This document shows, one piece after another, positions 1 to 8,706 of a stretch of 64,000 nt of DNA. The notes below the pieces were generated by a model. The model was given only the letters and a program-made list of their open reading frames with translations. It was not told the origin of the DNA and searched no databases. The position numbers and the translations under genes are program-made. Position 1 is the stretch's first letter. Every line of letters begins with the position of its first letter. Source of the DNA: Polaribacter sp. SA4-10 (GTDB lineage: Bacteria; Bacteroidota; Bacteroidia; Flavobacteriales; Flavobacteriaceae); assembly GCF_002163835.1 (NCBI RefSeq), contig NZ_CP019331.1:1-64000 (forward strand), in the 5' to 3' direction.

Positions 1-79
1 TTTTTAAAAAGAATATTGTAAAATGAAATATTCTGTTTAATTTTCGTTATTCAGTTATACTTTGTTAATTTGTAATAAT

Positions 80-1105
80 ATGAAAAAAAATTATTGGTTT
101 ATTATATTTTCTCTCTACTCAATTTGTAATAATGCGCAAGTTGGTGGTGAAAGTATATATCAATTTTTAAATTTATCTACTTCTGCTAGACAAATTGCTC
201 TAGGGGGTGAAGTATTAACGCTTATGGATGATGTAAATCAACCAATTTGGAATCCTGCTACTATTAATCAAGATATTGATAATAAAATATCTGTTAATTA
301 TGCTAGTTTTTTAGCAGGTATTAATGTGGGATCTATTTCTTTTGCAAAACAGCTTACAAGAAGATTTGGAACTTTACATGGGAGTATAAAATATTTAGAT
401 TATGGTACTCTAGTTGGTGCGGATGAGCAGGGAAATGAAAATGGTAATTTTAGTGCCAATGATATTGCGATTTCCATAGGATATTCTTTTAATCTTCCTT
501 GGAAACACTTCTATTTAGGGACCAATATGAAGTTCATAAATTCAAATATTAGTAATTATTCCTCAATTGGTATTGCTACAGATATCGGAATTATGTATTA
601 CAATCCTTACAAAACATTTTCTTTTACTTTGGTAGCACGAAATGCTGGAACTCAAATAAAATCTTTTAATGGTGAAGTTGAAAAGCTGCCCTTTAAATTG
701 GCATTGGGCGCATCATATCAATTAGAACATGTTCCTTTAAAATGGTATTTGACTTTAGATAATTTACAGCAATGGAATGTTTCTGTACCTAACCCTTCAG
801 ATGAAACTACAGATTTAGAAGGAAATGTTACAGAAGAACGTATTGGTTTTATAGGGAATGCATTCAGACATTTTGTTGTTGGAGCAGAATTATTTCCTGA
901 AAGTGCTATTAATTTAAGGTTAGGTTATAATTTTAGAAGAGCCGCAGAATTAAAGTTACAAAATGTTAGAACTTTTAGTGGAATTTCTTTTGGTTTTGGT
1001 CTAAAAATGAATAAACTTAAATTGAATTATGCATATTCTAAATTTCATTCTGCAGCAAACGTGAGTACTTTTAGTTTACAAATAGATTTAGATAGAAGAT
1101 ATTAA
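80..1105 (+). CDS. porQ: Type IX secretion system protein PorQ
   Basis: Probable outer-membrane beta-barrel component of the type IX secretion system; PorQ works with PorU/PorV in processing and attaching cargo at the cell surface. The product (341 aa from this ATG) begins with a signal peptide (MKKNYWFIIFSLYSICNNAQ) and continues with alternating hydrophobic strands rich in Gly and aromatics. The motif STSARQIALGG near residue 30 is typical of the PorV/PorQ family. A TTG 18 bases upstream would add six residues in front of the signal peptide, so I prefer the ATG at 80. Three bases separate it from cmk, and this porQ-cmk pairing is common in Flavobacteriia. The family call is confident; the exact role of PorQ is less settled than that of PorV. 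Confidence 0.85.
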   Translation: MKKNYWFIIFSLYSICNNAQVGGESIYQFLNLSTSARQIALGGEVLTLMDDVNQPIWNPATINQDIDNKISVNYASFLAGINVGSISFAKQLTRRFGTLHGSIKYLDYGTLVGADEQGNENGNFSANDIAISIGYSFNLPWKHFYLGTNMKFINSNISNYSSIGIATDIGIMYYNPYKTFSFTLVARNAGTQIKSFNGEVEKLPFKLALGASYQLEHVPLKWYLTLDNLQQWNVSVPNPSDETTDLEGNVTEERIGFIGNAFRHFVVGAELFPESAINLRLGYNFRRAAELKLQNVRTFSGISFGFGLKMNKLKLNYAYSKFHSAANVSTFSLQIDLDRRY

Positions 1106-1108
1106 TAT

Positions 1109-1798
1109 ATGAAAAAAAAAATTATTATTGCAATTGATGGGTTTTCATCAACAGGTAAAAGTACTATTGCTAAATTATTAGCTAATACATACAATTATAT
1201 TTATGTAGATACTGGTGCTATGTATAGAGCTGTTACGTTATTTGCAATGAATAACAATCTTGTTGGTAAAGACTTTTTAGAAAAAGAATTGCTTGTTTCA
1301 AGTTTAAAAAACATTTCACTTTCGTTTAAAATTAATAAAAAATTGGGCTTTGCCGAAATGTTTTTGAATAACCTTAATGTTGAAAAAGAAATTAGAACTC
1401 TTGAAGTTTCTCAATTAGTAAGTAAAGTTTCTGAAATATCTGAAATCAGAAAAAAACTTGTTGCTGAACAACAATTAATGGGAAATAAAAGTGGAATTGT
1501 AATGGACGGAAGAGATATTGGAACTGTAGTTTTTCCTAACGCTGAACTTAAATTATTTATGACAGCTTCTGCCGATAAAAGAGCTACAAGAAGGTATAAA
1601 GAATTGATTGATAGAGGAGATAATATTAGTTTTGATGATATTCTTTTTAATGTTCAAGAACGAGATAGAATTGACTCTACAAGAGAAGATTCTCCTTTAG
1701 TTAAAGCTGATGATGCCATTGAGTTTGATAATTCTGATATGGGAATTAAAGAACAGTTTGATAGAATTTGTGCTTTAGTAGAAAGAAGAATAACTTAA
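1109..1798 (+). CDS. cmk: Cytidylate kinase
   Basis: Phosphorylates CMP and dCMP to the diphosphates with ATP, in the cytoplasm, for nucleotide salvage and supply. The 229-aa length is normal for the bacterial enzyme. A Walker A loop, GFSSTGKST, lies at residues 11-19, followed by the NMP-binding segment DTGAMYRAVT, the GRDIGTVVFP motif and the lid region with the RATRRYKEL and RDRIDSTREDSPL segments. It starts three bases after porQ and is probably co-transcribed with it. It converges on queE, with a perfect palindrome (1868-1898) in the gap. Confidence 0.95.
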   Translation: MKKKIIIAIDGFSSTGKSTIAKLLANTYNYIYVDTGAMYRAVTLFAMNNNLVGKDFLEKELLVSSLKNISLSFKINKKLGFAEMFLNNLNVEKEIRTLEVSQLVSKVSEISEIRKKLVAEQQLMGNKSGIVMDGRDIGTVVFPNAELKLFMTASADKRATRRYKELIDRGDNISFDDILFNVQERDRIDSTREDSPLVKADDAIEFDNSDMGIKEQFDRICALVERRIT

Positions 1799-1867
1799 TT
1801 GTCGAAAATTTATAAATATGCTTAGCTCTGATTGGAACCATTCAAATATCTGTTGATATTTTTAACC

Positions 1868-1898
1868 TTTTAATGCTGAACTAAATTCAGCATTAAAA
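1868..1898. repeat. 13-bp perfect inverted repeat between convergent genes
   Basis: The arms TTTTAATGCTGAA (1868-1880) and TTCAGCATTAAAA (1886-1898) are perfect complements around a 5-base loop. It sits between the convergent cmk and queE genes and could act as a bidirectional terminator, although neither side has a clean T run beyond the stem. The CTGAA/TTCAG core recurs at 4710-4732, 4835-4868 and 46650-46673, which suggests a dispersed palindrome family. Confidence 0.7.
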
Positions 1899-1949
1899 TA
1901 TATAGTGTAAAGCAGGAAATAGCTACAAAGAAAATAAGAGACTATACCA

Positions 1950-2582
1950 TTAAGGTATATTTAAATACTTATGTGTCTGAAGTGATATTTTCCATTTTGG
2001 ATTTTCCATTACATAACCAACTATTTGGGCTGTCATTTTCTCTTTTTTACTCCATTCTGGTTGTAAAAAAAGTTGACATTTTTCACCTACTTTGGCAGCT
2101 TGCTCTTCTGCAAAAATAAAGTCAGATTGATTATGAATAATCATTTTTAGTTCATTTGCTTCTCTATAAACTTCGTCTAAAGGCAATTTATTTTTCTTTG
2201 GAGAAAGACAAAACCAATCCCATTTTCCTGAAAAGGAATAGGCTCCAGAAGTTTCTATATGCGTTTTTATATTATTTTCTTGAAGTAAATTTGTAATATA
2301 ATCCATAGACCACATTAAAGGCTCTCCACCAGTAATAACAACAGTTGTAGCATATTTCTTTACATTATCTACAATAGTTTCTGTCAATGTTGGTGGATGT
2401 AAATCTGCATTCCAACTTTCTTTAACGTCGCACCAGTGACAACCAACATCACAACCACCAACTCTAATAAAATAAGCAGCAGTTCCTGTGTGAGCCCCTT
2501 CACCTTGAATTGTATAAAACTCTTCCATTAAAGGAAGCATAATACCTTTATCTACTAAATTTCTTGTCTTGTTATCCATCAT
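1950..2582 (-). CDS. queE: 7-carboxy-7-deazaguanine synthase QueE
   Basis: Radical SAM enzyme that contracts the ring of 6-carboxytetrahydropterin to 7-carboxy-7-deazaguanine, the precursor of preQ0 and queuosine in tRNA. The 210-aa product has the cluster-binding motif C44-x3-C48-x2-C51 (CDVGCHWC), preceded by the QueE signature EEFYTIQGEGAHTG and followed by VVITGGEPLMW, the SAM-contacting GGE motif. Two successive ATG codons open the frame (2582 and 2579); either could be used. No other queuosine gene is adjacent. It is transcribed divergently from rpsA across a 238-bp gap. Confidence 0.93.
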   Translation of the reverse strand: MMDNKTRNLVDKGIMLPLMEEFYTIQGEGAHTGTAAYFIRVGGCDVGCHWCDVKESWNADLHPPTLTETIVDNVKKYATTVVITGGEPLMWSMDYITNLLQENNIKTHIETSGAYSFSGKWDWFCLSPKKNKLPLDEVYREANELKMIIHNQSDFIFAEEQAAKVGEKCQLFLQPEWSKKEKMTAQIVGYVMENPKWKISLQTHKYLNIP

Positions 2583-2690
2583 TATTTTATCTACCTATAG
2601 AAATTTTCGAGTGCAAAGGTAGTTTTTTGTAAATCAACTAAAAAAGAATAATTAATTAATTCTAATTACTTAATAATCAAATGATTTTTG

Positions 2691-2698
2691 TAGATTTG
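2691..2698 (+). promoter_or_regulatory. Bacteroidota -7 element upstream of rpsA
   Basis: TAGATTTG matches the flavobacterial -7 consensus TAnnTTTG, followed by GCA as in several promoters here. I see no good TTG at the expected distance upstream. The leader to the rpsA ATG would be about 120 bases, long enough to hold a regulatory RNA such as an autogenous S1 site. Confidence 0.55.
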
Positions 2699-2820
2699 CA
2701 CTCCTTTTTACGATAACAGATTTAAGAAAGGATTTTGATAAAACAATTTATAAAAACAACTCTTTGCGTTTTATTCGTTAAAAATCTGTAAAACAATGAG
2801 ATACAAAATTATTTTCAGAA

Positions 2821-4641
2821 ATGTCTGAAGAAACAAAAAACACTGAAGAGCAAGTAGTTGCTGCTGAAGTACAAGAAACAGTTGTAGAAACTGTAAATCC
2901 AGAACAATTTTTAGCTGATTTTAACTGGCACAGATACGAAGAAGGTATTGACGCTGTTGATGAAACTAAATTAGTAGAATTCGAAAAAGCGTTAGAAGGA
3001 ACTGTAGGTTTTGTAAACGAACGTGATGTTATCGAAGGAACAATCATCAGAATTAGTGATAGAGATGCAATCATCGATATCAACTCTAAGTCTGAAGGAG
3101 TTATTTCTTTAAACGAATTTCGTTACAATCCAGCTTTAGCAGAAGGTGATAAAGTAGAAGTATTAGTAGACAAAAGAGAAGATTCTTCTGGTCAATTAGT
3201 ATTATCTCACAAAAAAGCAAGAGTAATTAAAGCATGGGAACGTGTTAACAATGCTCATGAAACTGGTGAAGTAGTTAATGGTTTTGTTAAATGTAGAACT
3301 AGAGGTGGTATGATTGTAGATGTTTTCGGAATCGAAGCATTCTTACCAGGTTCTCAAATTGATGTTAAACCAATTAGAGATTACGATCAATATGTTGAGA
3401 AAACAATGGAATTCAAAGTTGTTAAAATCAACCACGAATTTAAAAACGTTGTTGTATCTCATAAAGCTCTTATTGAAGCTGATATTGAATTACAGAAAAA
3501 AGAAATTATTGGTCAATTAGAAAAAGGACAAGTATTAGAAGGTATTGTTAAAAATATTACTTCTTACGGTGTATTTGTTGATTTAGGTGGAGTTGATGGA
3601 TTAGTTCATATCACAGATTTATCTTGGTCAAGAATTAATCATCCAAACGAAGTTGTAGAATTAGATCAAAAATTAAACGTTGTAATTTTAGACTTTGATG
3701 ATAATAAATCTAGAATTCAATTAGGATTAAAACAATTATCTGCGCATCCTTGGGAAGCTTTAAATACTGATTTAAAAGTTGGTGATAAAGTAACTGGTGA
3801 AGTTGTTGTTTTAGCTGATTATGGAGCATTTGTAGAAGTTGAACAAGGAGTAGAAGGGTTAATTCACGTTTCTGAAATGTCTTGGTCTACGCATTTACGT
3901 TCTGCACAAGATTTCGTAAAAGTTGGAGATAAAGTTGAAGCTCAAATTTTAACTTTAGACAGAGAAGACAGAAAAATGTCTTTAGGTATTAAACAATTAC
4001 ATCCAGATCCTTGGACAGATATTATAACTAAATATCCTGTAGGTTCTACGCACACTGGTACTGTAAGAAATTACACAAACTTTGGTGTATTTGTAGAATT
4101 AGAAGAAGGAATTGATGGTTTAGTTTATATTTCTGATTTATCTTGGACTAAGAAAATTAAGCATCCTTCAGATTTTGTATCTGTTGGTGATAAATTAGAA
4201 GTTCAAGTTTTAGAATTAGATGTTGAGAACAGAAAGTTAAATTTAGGTCATAAACAAACTCAAGATAACCCTTGGGATGAGCATGAAACTACATTTGCAA
4301 TCGATTCTAAGCATGAAGGAACGATTAAAGAGAAAAACGATAAAGGAGCAGTAGTAACTTTTGCTAATGGAGTAGAAGGATTTGCACCAACTCGTTTCTT
4401 AGAAAAAGAAGACGCTTCTAAATTAGATAAAGGAGATACAGTAGAATTTGTAGTTTTAGAATTTTCTAAAGAATACAGAAGAGTTGTAGTTTCTCATACT
4501 TCTATCTTTAGAGCAGAAGAAAAGAGAAATGTAAAAGTAGCTACTAAAAAAGCAGCTGAAGCAGAAAAAACTACTTTAGGTGATATTGGTGGTCTTGCAG
4601 ATCTTAAAAAGAAAATGGAAGCTGGTACTAAGAAGAAATAA
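2821..4641 (+). CDS. rpsA: 30S ribosomal protein S1
   Basis: RNA-binding protein of the small subunit that draws mRNA to the ribosome; important in Bacteroidota, where Shine-Dalgarno sites are largely unused. The 606-aa protein carries an acidic N-terminal extension and six S1 OB-fold repeats starting near residues 62, 145, 236, 321, 408 and 492. Repeats three to five show the canonical GxVxxxxxYGxFV pattern with conserved DGLVHITDLSW or close variants. The C-terminal tail is Lys-rich (KKKMEAGTKKK). It is single and monocistronic, with its own promoter and a strong terminator at 4677-4706. Confidence 0.96.
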   Translation: MSEETKNTEEQVVAAEVQETVVETVNPEQFLADFNWHRYEEGIDAVDETKLVEFEKALEGTVGFVNERDVIEGTIIRISDRDAIIDINSKSEGVISLNEFRYNPALAEGDKVEVLVDKREDSSGQLVLSHKKARVIKAWERVNNAHETGEVVNGFVKCRTRGGMIVDVFGIEAFLPGSQIDVKPIRDYDQYVEKTMEFKVVKINHEFKNVVVSHKALIEADIELQKKEIIGQLEKGQVLEGIVKNITSYGVFVDLGGVDGLVHITDLSWSRINHPNEVVELDQKLNVVILDFDDNKSRIQLGLKQLSAHPWEALNTDLKVGDKVTGEVVVLADYGAFVEVEQGVEGLIHVSEMSWSTHLRSAQDFVKVGDKVEAQILTLDREDRKMSLGIKQLHPDPWTDIITKYPVGSTHTGTVRNYTNFGVFVELEEGIDGLVYISDLSWTKKIKHPSDFVSVGDKLEVQVLELDVENRKLNLGHKQTQDNPWDEHETTFAIDSKHEGTIKEKNDKGAVVTFANGVEGFAPTRFLEKEDASKLDKGDTVEFVVLEFSKEYRRVVVSHTSIFRAEEKRNVKVATKKAAEAEKTTLGDIGGLADLKKKMEAGTKKK

Positions 4642-4676
4642 TTCTTTTTAAAACAAGTCGATATTTATAATATCTT

Positions 4677-4706
4677 AAAAGCCGATGCTATTTGCATCGG
4701 CTTTTT
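4677..4706 (+). terminator. Rho-independent terminator of rpsA
   Basis: Stem GCCGATGC / GCATCGGC around a 5-base loop, with an A run before it and a T run after. It lies 36 bases past the rpsA stop codon. Confidence 0.9.
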
Positions 4707-4795
4707 CTTGTTCTGAATTTATTTCAGAATCTTTCTTTTACTACGATAAGAAGTTTTCTTTACGTTTTTTATATTATTAAATTTTAAATTTTACT

Positions 4796-4895
4796 ATTTG
4801 GGCGTTCCCTAAAGGTCGGGCTTTTTGTTTCAATCTTTTTAAGCTGAAACAAGTTCAGCATAAAAAGGATTTCCACTTCAATCCCTAACGCAAAT
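4796..4895 (+). repeat. Composite intergenic repeat, copy A
   Basis: Begins TTTGGGCGTT, continues with GGTCGGGCTTTTTG, and ends ACTTCAATCCCTAACGCAAA. The same ends occur at 47622-47783 (inverted) and 57904-58094, with unrelated centres. In this shortest copy the centre is a CTGAA/TTCAG hairpin (4835-4868). The outer ends TTTGGGCGTT and AACGCAAA are roughly inverted. The rest of the gap 4642-4978 holds the rpsA terminator, a TTCTGAA palindrome and the glmM promoter; I see no gene in it. Confidence 0.75.
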
Positions 4896-4928
4896 TAGTG
4901 CTTAAATTTAGTAATATTTTATTTTTAA

Positions 4929-4958
4929 TTGATTTTACAATTCAATAAATTATATTTG
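4929..4958 (+). promoter_or_regulatory. Promoter of glmM
   Basis: A -33 TTG (4929-4931), a 19-bp spacer and a -7 TATATTTG (4951-4958) match the Bacteroidota sigma-A promoter. The leader is about 15-20 bases, ending at the ATG at 4979. Confidence 0.75.
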
Positions 4959-4978
4959 CTCTTATTATAAAAAGACAT

Positions 4979-6370
4979 ATGACATTAATAAAATCAATAT
5001 CAGGAATTAGAGGAACCATTGGAGGAAACACAGGTGATAACTTAACACCAATAGATGCTGTAAAGTTTGCTTCTGCTTATGGCGCTTTTATTCTAGATAG
5101 AAATAAAGGAAAGGATAATGTAACAGTTGTTATAGGTAGAGATGCTCGTATTTCTGGTAAAATGATAAGTAGTTTGGTTGCTAATACATTGGTTGGTTTA
5201 GGTATACATGTTGTTGATTTAGGCTTGTCTACAACACCAACAGTAGAAGTTGCTGTGCCTTTAGAAAATGCCCATGGAGGAATTATTATAACAGCTTCAC
5301 ACAATCCTAAACAATGGAATGCATTGAAGTTATTAAATGAAAAAGGAGAGTTTTTAAATGGAGCAGAAGGTGAGTTAATACTTGAATTAGCAGAAAGTGA
5401 AGATTTCTCTTTTGCAGATGTAGATGATTTAGGTTCTTATACAAAAGATGCTACTTATTTAGAAAAGCATGTTCAAGCAGTTTTAAATTTAGAATTAGTA
5501 GATGTTGAAGCAATTAAAAAAGCAAATTTTAAAGTTGTTGTAGATGGTGTAAATTCTACAGGAGGAATTTTTATTCCTGCTTTATTAAAAGAATTAAATG
5601 TAGCATGTGTAGAATTATATTGCACTCCAAATGGTGAGTTTCCTCATAATCCAGAACCTTTAAAAGAACACTTAACAGATATTTCTGAATTAGTTGTTAA
5701 AGAAAAAGCAGATTTAGGAATTGTAGTTGACCCAGATGTAGATAGACTTGCTTTAGTTTCTGAAGACGGTTCTATGTTTGGTGAAGAATATACTTTAGTT
5801 GCTTGTGCAGATTATGTTTTAGGAAAATTGGGTGGTGGAAATACAGTTTCAAACCTATCTTCTTCAAGGGCATTAAGAGATGTTACACAAAAACATGGTG
5901 GTACTTACACTGCAAGTGCAGTTGGTGAAGTAAATGTGGTGATTAAAATGAAAGAAACCAATACTGTAATTGGTGGAGAAGGAAATGGCGGAATTATATA
6001 TCCAGCATCGCATTATGGTAGAGATTCTTTAGTTGGTGTCGCTTTATTTTTATCGCACTTAGCAAATAAAAAAATATCTTGTGCAGCATTAAGGGCTTCT
6101 TATCCAAGTTATTTTATGAGCAAAAATAAGATTCAATTAACTCCAGAAATAGATGTTGACAATATTTTAGAAACCATGGCTTCTAAATATAAAAATGAAG
6201 ATGTGAATACTATTGATGGTGTAAAAATTGATTTTGCAGATGAATGGATTCACTTACGTAAATCAAATACAGAACCAATTATCAGAATTTATACAGAAGC
6301 AAAATCTCAAAAAGCAGCAGATGATTTGGCAGTAAGGTTTATTGGAGAAATTAAACAAATAATTAAGTAA
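4979..6370 (+). CDS. glmM: Phosphoglucosamine mutase
   Basis: Interconverts glucosamine-6-phosphate and glucosamine-1-phosphate on the way to UDP-GlcNAc for peptidoglycan and LPS. The 463-aa protein has the phosphohexomutase hallmarks: the active-site loop TASHNP with catalytic Ser107, the metal loop DPDVDR near residue 258, the sugar loop GEGNGG near 339 and the phosphate-binding RKSNTEPIIRIY near the C-terminus. The N-terminus SISGIRGTIGG is typical of the Bacteroidota enzyme, often labelled phosphomannomutase/phosphoglucomutase. The GlmU-like enzyme at 23250 may supply the next steps. A second phosphohexomutase lies at 41772; the two belong to different subfamilies. Confidence 0.88.
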   Translation: MTLIKSISGIRGTIGGNTGDNLTPIDAVKFASAYGAFILDRNKGKDNVTVVIGRDARISGKMISSLVANTLVGLGIHVVDLGLSTTPTVEVAVPLENAHGGIIITASHNPKQWNALKLLNEKGEFLNGAEGELILELAESEDFSFADVDDLGSYTKDATYLEKHVQAVLNLELVDVEAIKKANFKVVVDGVNSTGGIFIPALLKELNVACVELYCTPNGEFPHNPEPLKEHLTDISELVVKEKADLGIVVDPDVDRLALVSEDGSMFGEEYTLVACADYVLGKLGGGNTVSNLSSSRALRDVTQKHGGTYTASAVGEVNVVIKMKETNTVIGGEGNGGIIYPASHYGRDSLVGVALFLSHLANKKISCAALRASYPSYFMSKNKIQLTPEIDVDNILETMASKYKNEDVNTIDGVKIDFADEWIHLRKSNTEPIIRIYTEAKSQKAADDLAVRFIGEIKQIIK

Positions 6371-6379
6371 TTAGAACCA

Positions 6380-7228
6380 TTGAAAACAAGAATACTATTT
6401 CTACTGATTTTTATTTTTAGCATTTTATCCATAATTGGGCAAGAAAAAGATGCAATACATCAAAAGAAGAAAGTAATAAATAAAGGAAAGTTTTTTCTTT
6501 ATTGGGGATGGAATTGGGCAAGTTACACCAATTCAGACATTCGGTTTAAAGGAGAAGACTATGATTTTACGTTATCTGAAGTAAGAGCTCAAGATCGACA
6601 AACAAAATTTTCCTTCACTAATTATTTTAAACCTTCTAATATATCTATTCCGCAAACCAATTATAGAATTGGTTATTTTTTTAAAGAAAACTATACGGTT
6701 TCTATTGGTGTAGACCATATGAAATATGTAATGATTGCAGATCAAAACGTAACTATTAATGGTGCTATTAATATTGGAAATACTAAATACGATGGCACTT
6801 ATACCGGTCAAGAGATTCAATTAGCCGCTGATTTTCTTAGGTTTGAACATACAGACGGTTTAAACTACTTAAATGTAGAAGTAAAACGTTTTGATAATAT
6901 TGATCATTGGTTTGGTTTAGACCTAGAAAATTTACAATTAAATTTGACAGAAGGTTTTGGTACAGGGGTTTTGTACCCAAGAACAGACACTTCATTATTA
7001 GGAAAAGAAAGACATGATGATTTTCATTTATCTGGATGGGGAATATCTGTAGGAGCAGGATTAAATATTACTTTTTTAAAGCATTTTTATATTCAAACAG
7101 ATTATAAAATAGGTTATATTAATATGCCAGATATCAAAACATCGTTAAGTTCTGCTGATTCAGCATCACAAAGTTTTTATTTTTTCCAAAATAATATTTT
7201 AATAGGAGGAAAATTTAGATTCTTTTAA
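6380..7228 (+). CDS. Exported beta-barrel-like protein, function unknown
   Basis: A 282-aa exported protein of unknown function. The start appears to be TTG, because the signal peptide (MKTRILFLLIFIFSILSIIG) begins exactly there and no ATG lies nearby in frame. The mature part has alternating strands with many aromatics and ends in phenylalanine (IGGKFRFF), the usual signature of an outer-membrane barrel. It begins 9 bases after glmM and 11 bases before the class V aminotransferase, so the three are probably one operon. I do not recognise a specific family. Confidence 0.7.
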   Translation: MKTRILFLLIFIFSILSIIGQEKDAIHQKKKVINKGKFFLYWGWNWASYTNSDIRFKGEDYDFTLSEVRAQDRQTKFSFTNYFKPSNISIPQTNYRIGYFFKENYTVSIGVDHMKYVMIADQNVTINGAINIGNTKYDGTYTGQEIQLAADFLRFEHTDGLNYLNVEVKRFDNIDHWFGLDLENLQLNLTEGFGTGVLYPRTDTSLLGKERHDDFHLSGWGISVGAGLNITFLKHFYIQTDYKIGYINMPDIKTSLSSADSASQSFYFFQNNILIGGKFRFF

Positions 7229-7239
7229 ATAAAATAAGA

Positions 7240-8706
7240 ATGAGTTTAGAAAAATATTTTAATCAATTTAGAGAAAATATAGTTGGTATAAATCAAACAT
7301 TTTTATCTCCTTATGGAGAGCAAAAAATGGTTTATACAGATTGGACAGCAAGTGGAAGATTATATGGACCAATTGAAGATAAATTAGTAAATAAATTCGG
7401 CCCTTTTGTTGCAAATACACATACAGAAACGTCAACTTCTGGAGCTGCCATGACACTTGCTTATCATAAAGCTAGAAATATTATTAAACAACATGTTAAT
7501 GCAAATAACAATGATGTTTTAATTTCTGCTGGTTCAGGAATGACTGGTGTTGTAAATAAGTTTCAGCGTATTCTTGGATTAAAAATTTGTGATAGCTTAA
7601 AAGAATACACCAATGTTCCTGATGAATTAAAGCCTATTGTTTTTATTTCTCATATGGAACATCATTCTAACCAAACTTCATGGTTAGAAACCATTGCAGA
7701 TGTAGAAATTGTTCCCTGTAATGAAGAAGGTTTACTCTGTTTAAAAAACTTTGAAAAGAGTATTAAAAAACATGAACATAGAAAATTAAAAATAGTTTCT
7801 ATCACTTCTTGTTCTAATGTTACAGGTATAGAAACAGCGTATCATAAAGTTGCAAAATTAATTCATAAATATAATGGTTTGTGTTTTGTAGATTTTGCTT
7901 GTTGCGCTCCTTATGTAGCTATTGATATGCACCCAAAGGAAGAAGATGAATATTTAGATGCAATTTTCTTTTCTCCACATAAATTTTTAGGAGGACCAGG
8001 TAGTTCTGGAGTGTTAATTTTTAATAAGAAATTATACAAAAATATTGTACCAGATAATCCTGGAGGAGGAACTGTAAGTTACACAAACCCTTGGGGTGGA
8101 CATGATTATTTTGATGATGTTGAAACTAGAGAGGATGGAGGAACTCCTGCTTTTTTACAGACCATAAAAATTGCTTTAGCTATTCAGTTAAAAGAGAAAA
8201 TGGGTGTAGAAAATATCAGAAAAAGAGAAGAAGAAATAAATAAAATAATATTTAAAACACTAGAAAGTTTACCAGATGTAAATATTTTAGCTCCAGATCA
8301 TAAAGAAAGATTAAGTATTTTTTCTTTCTATTTTAAAAAATATCATTTTAATTTAGTTGTAAAATTATTAAATGATCGATTTGGAATTCAAACAAGAGGA
8401 GGATGTTCTTGTGCAGGAACTTATGGTCACTTTTTATTAAATGTAGATCAAGAAACTTCAAATAGAATAAAAAATGAAATCTTACATGGTTGCAATACAG
8501 AAAAACCAGGTTGGGTTCGTTTATCAATTCATCCAACAATTAGTTCTGAAGAATTAGAATTTATTTGTAAATCGCTAAAAGAATTATCAGAAAATATAGA
8601 AGAATGGTCTACTGATTATGAATATAATTCTATAAAGAATGATTATACTCATAAAACAGTAAAGTCAATAGAAAAAGACTTGGTAGATTCTTGGTTTCAA
8701 CTGTAA
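7240..8706 (+). CDS. Aminotransferase class V-fold PLP enzyme (cysteine desulfurase-like)
   Basis: A 488-aa fold-type I PLP enzyme related to SufS/CsdA cysteine desulfurases and selenocysteine lyases. The PLP lysine is K248 in the motif FFSPHKFLGGPGSSGV; the preceding VDFACCAPY is the usual Asp region. GGCSCAGTYGH puts two cysteines (C389, C391) where desulfurases have the catalytic cysteine loop. It is longer than SufS (about 410 aa), with an extra C-terminal segment. No suf or isc gene is nearby; it follows glmM and a beta-barrel protein. The fold call is secure, but the substrate is open: desulfurase, lyase or another C-S or C-N chemistry are all possible. Confidence 0.8.
   Translation: MSLEKYFNQFRENIVGINQTFLSPYGEQKMVYTDWTASGRLYGPIEDKLVNKFGPFVANTHTETSTSGAAMTLAYHKARNIIKQHVNANNNDVLISAGSGMTGVVNKFQRILGLKICDSLKEYTNVPDELKPIVFISHMEHHSNQTSWLETIADVEIVPCNEEGLLCLKNFEKSIKKHEHRKLKIVSITSCSNVTGIETAYHKVAKLIHKYNGLCFVDFACCAPYVAIDMHPKEEDEYLDAIFFSPHKFLGGPGSSGVLIFNKKLYKNIVPDNPGGGTVSYTNPWGGHDYFDDVETREDGGTPAFLQTIKIALAIQLKEKMGVENIRKREEEINKIIFKTLESLPDVNILAPDHKERLSIFSFYFKKYHFNLVVKLLNDRFGIQTRGGCSCAGTYGHFLLNVDQETSNRIKNEILHGCNTEKPGWVRLSIHPTISSEELEFICKSLKELSENIEEWSTDYEYNSIKNDYTHKTVKSIEKDLVDSWFQL

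Noticed and set aside
2778..3083. A 101-aa minus-strand open frame over the rpsA start
   Set aside because: Ser/Thr-rich antisense shadow of S1, without promoter or family motif.
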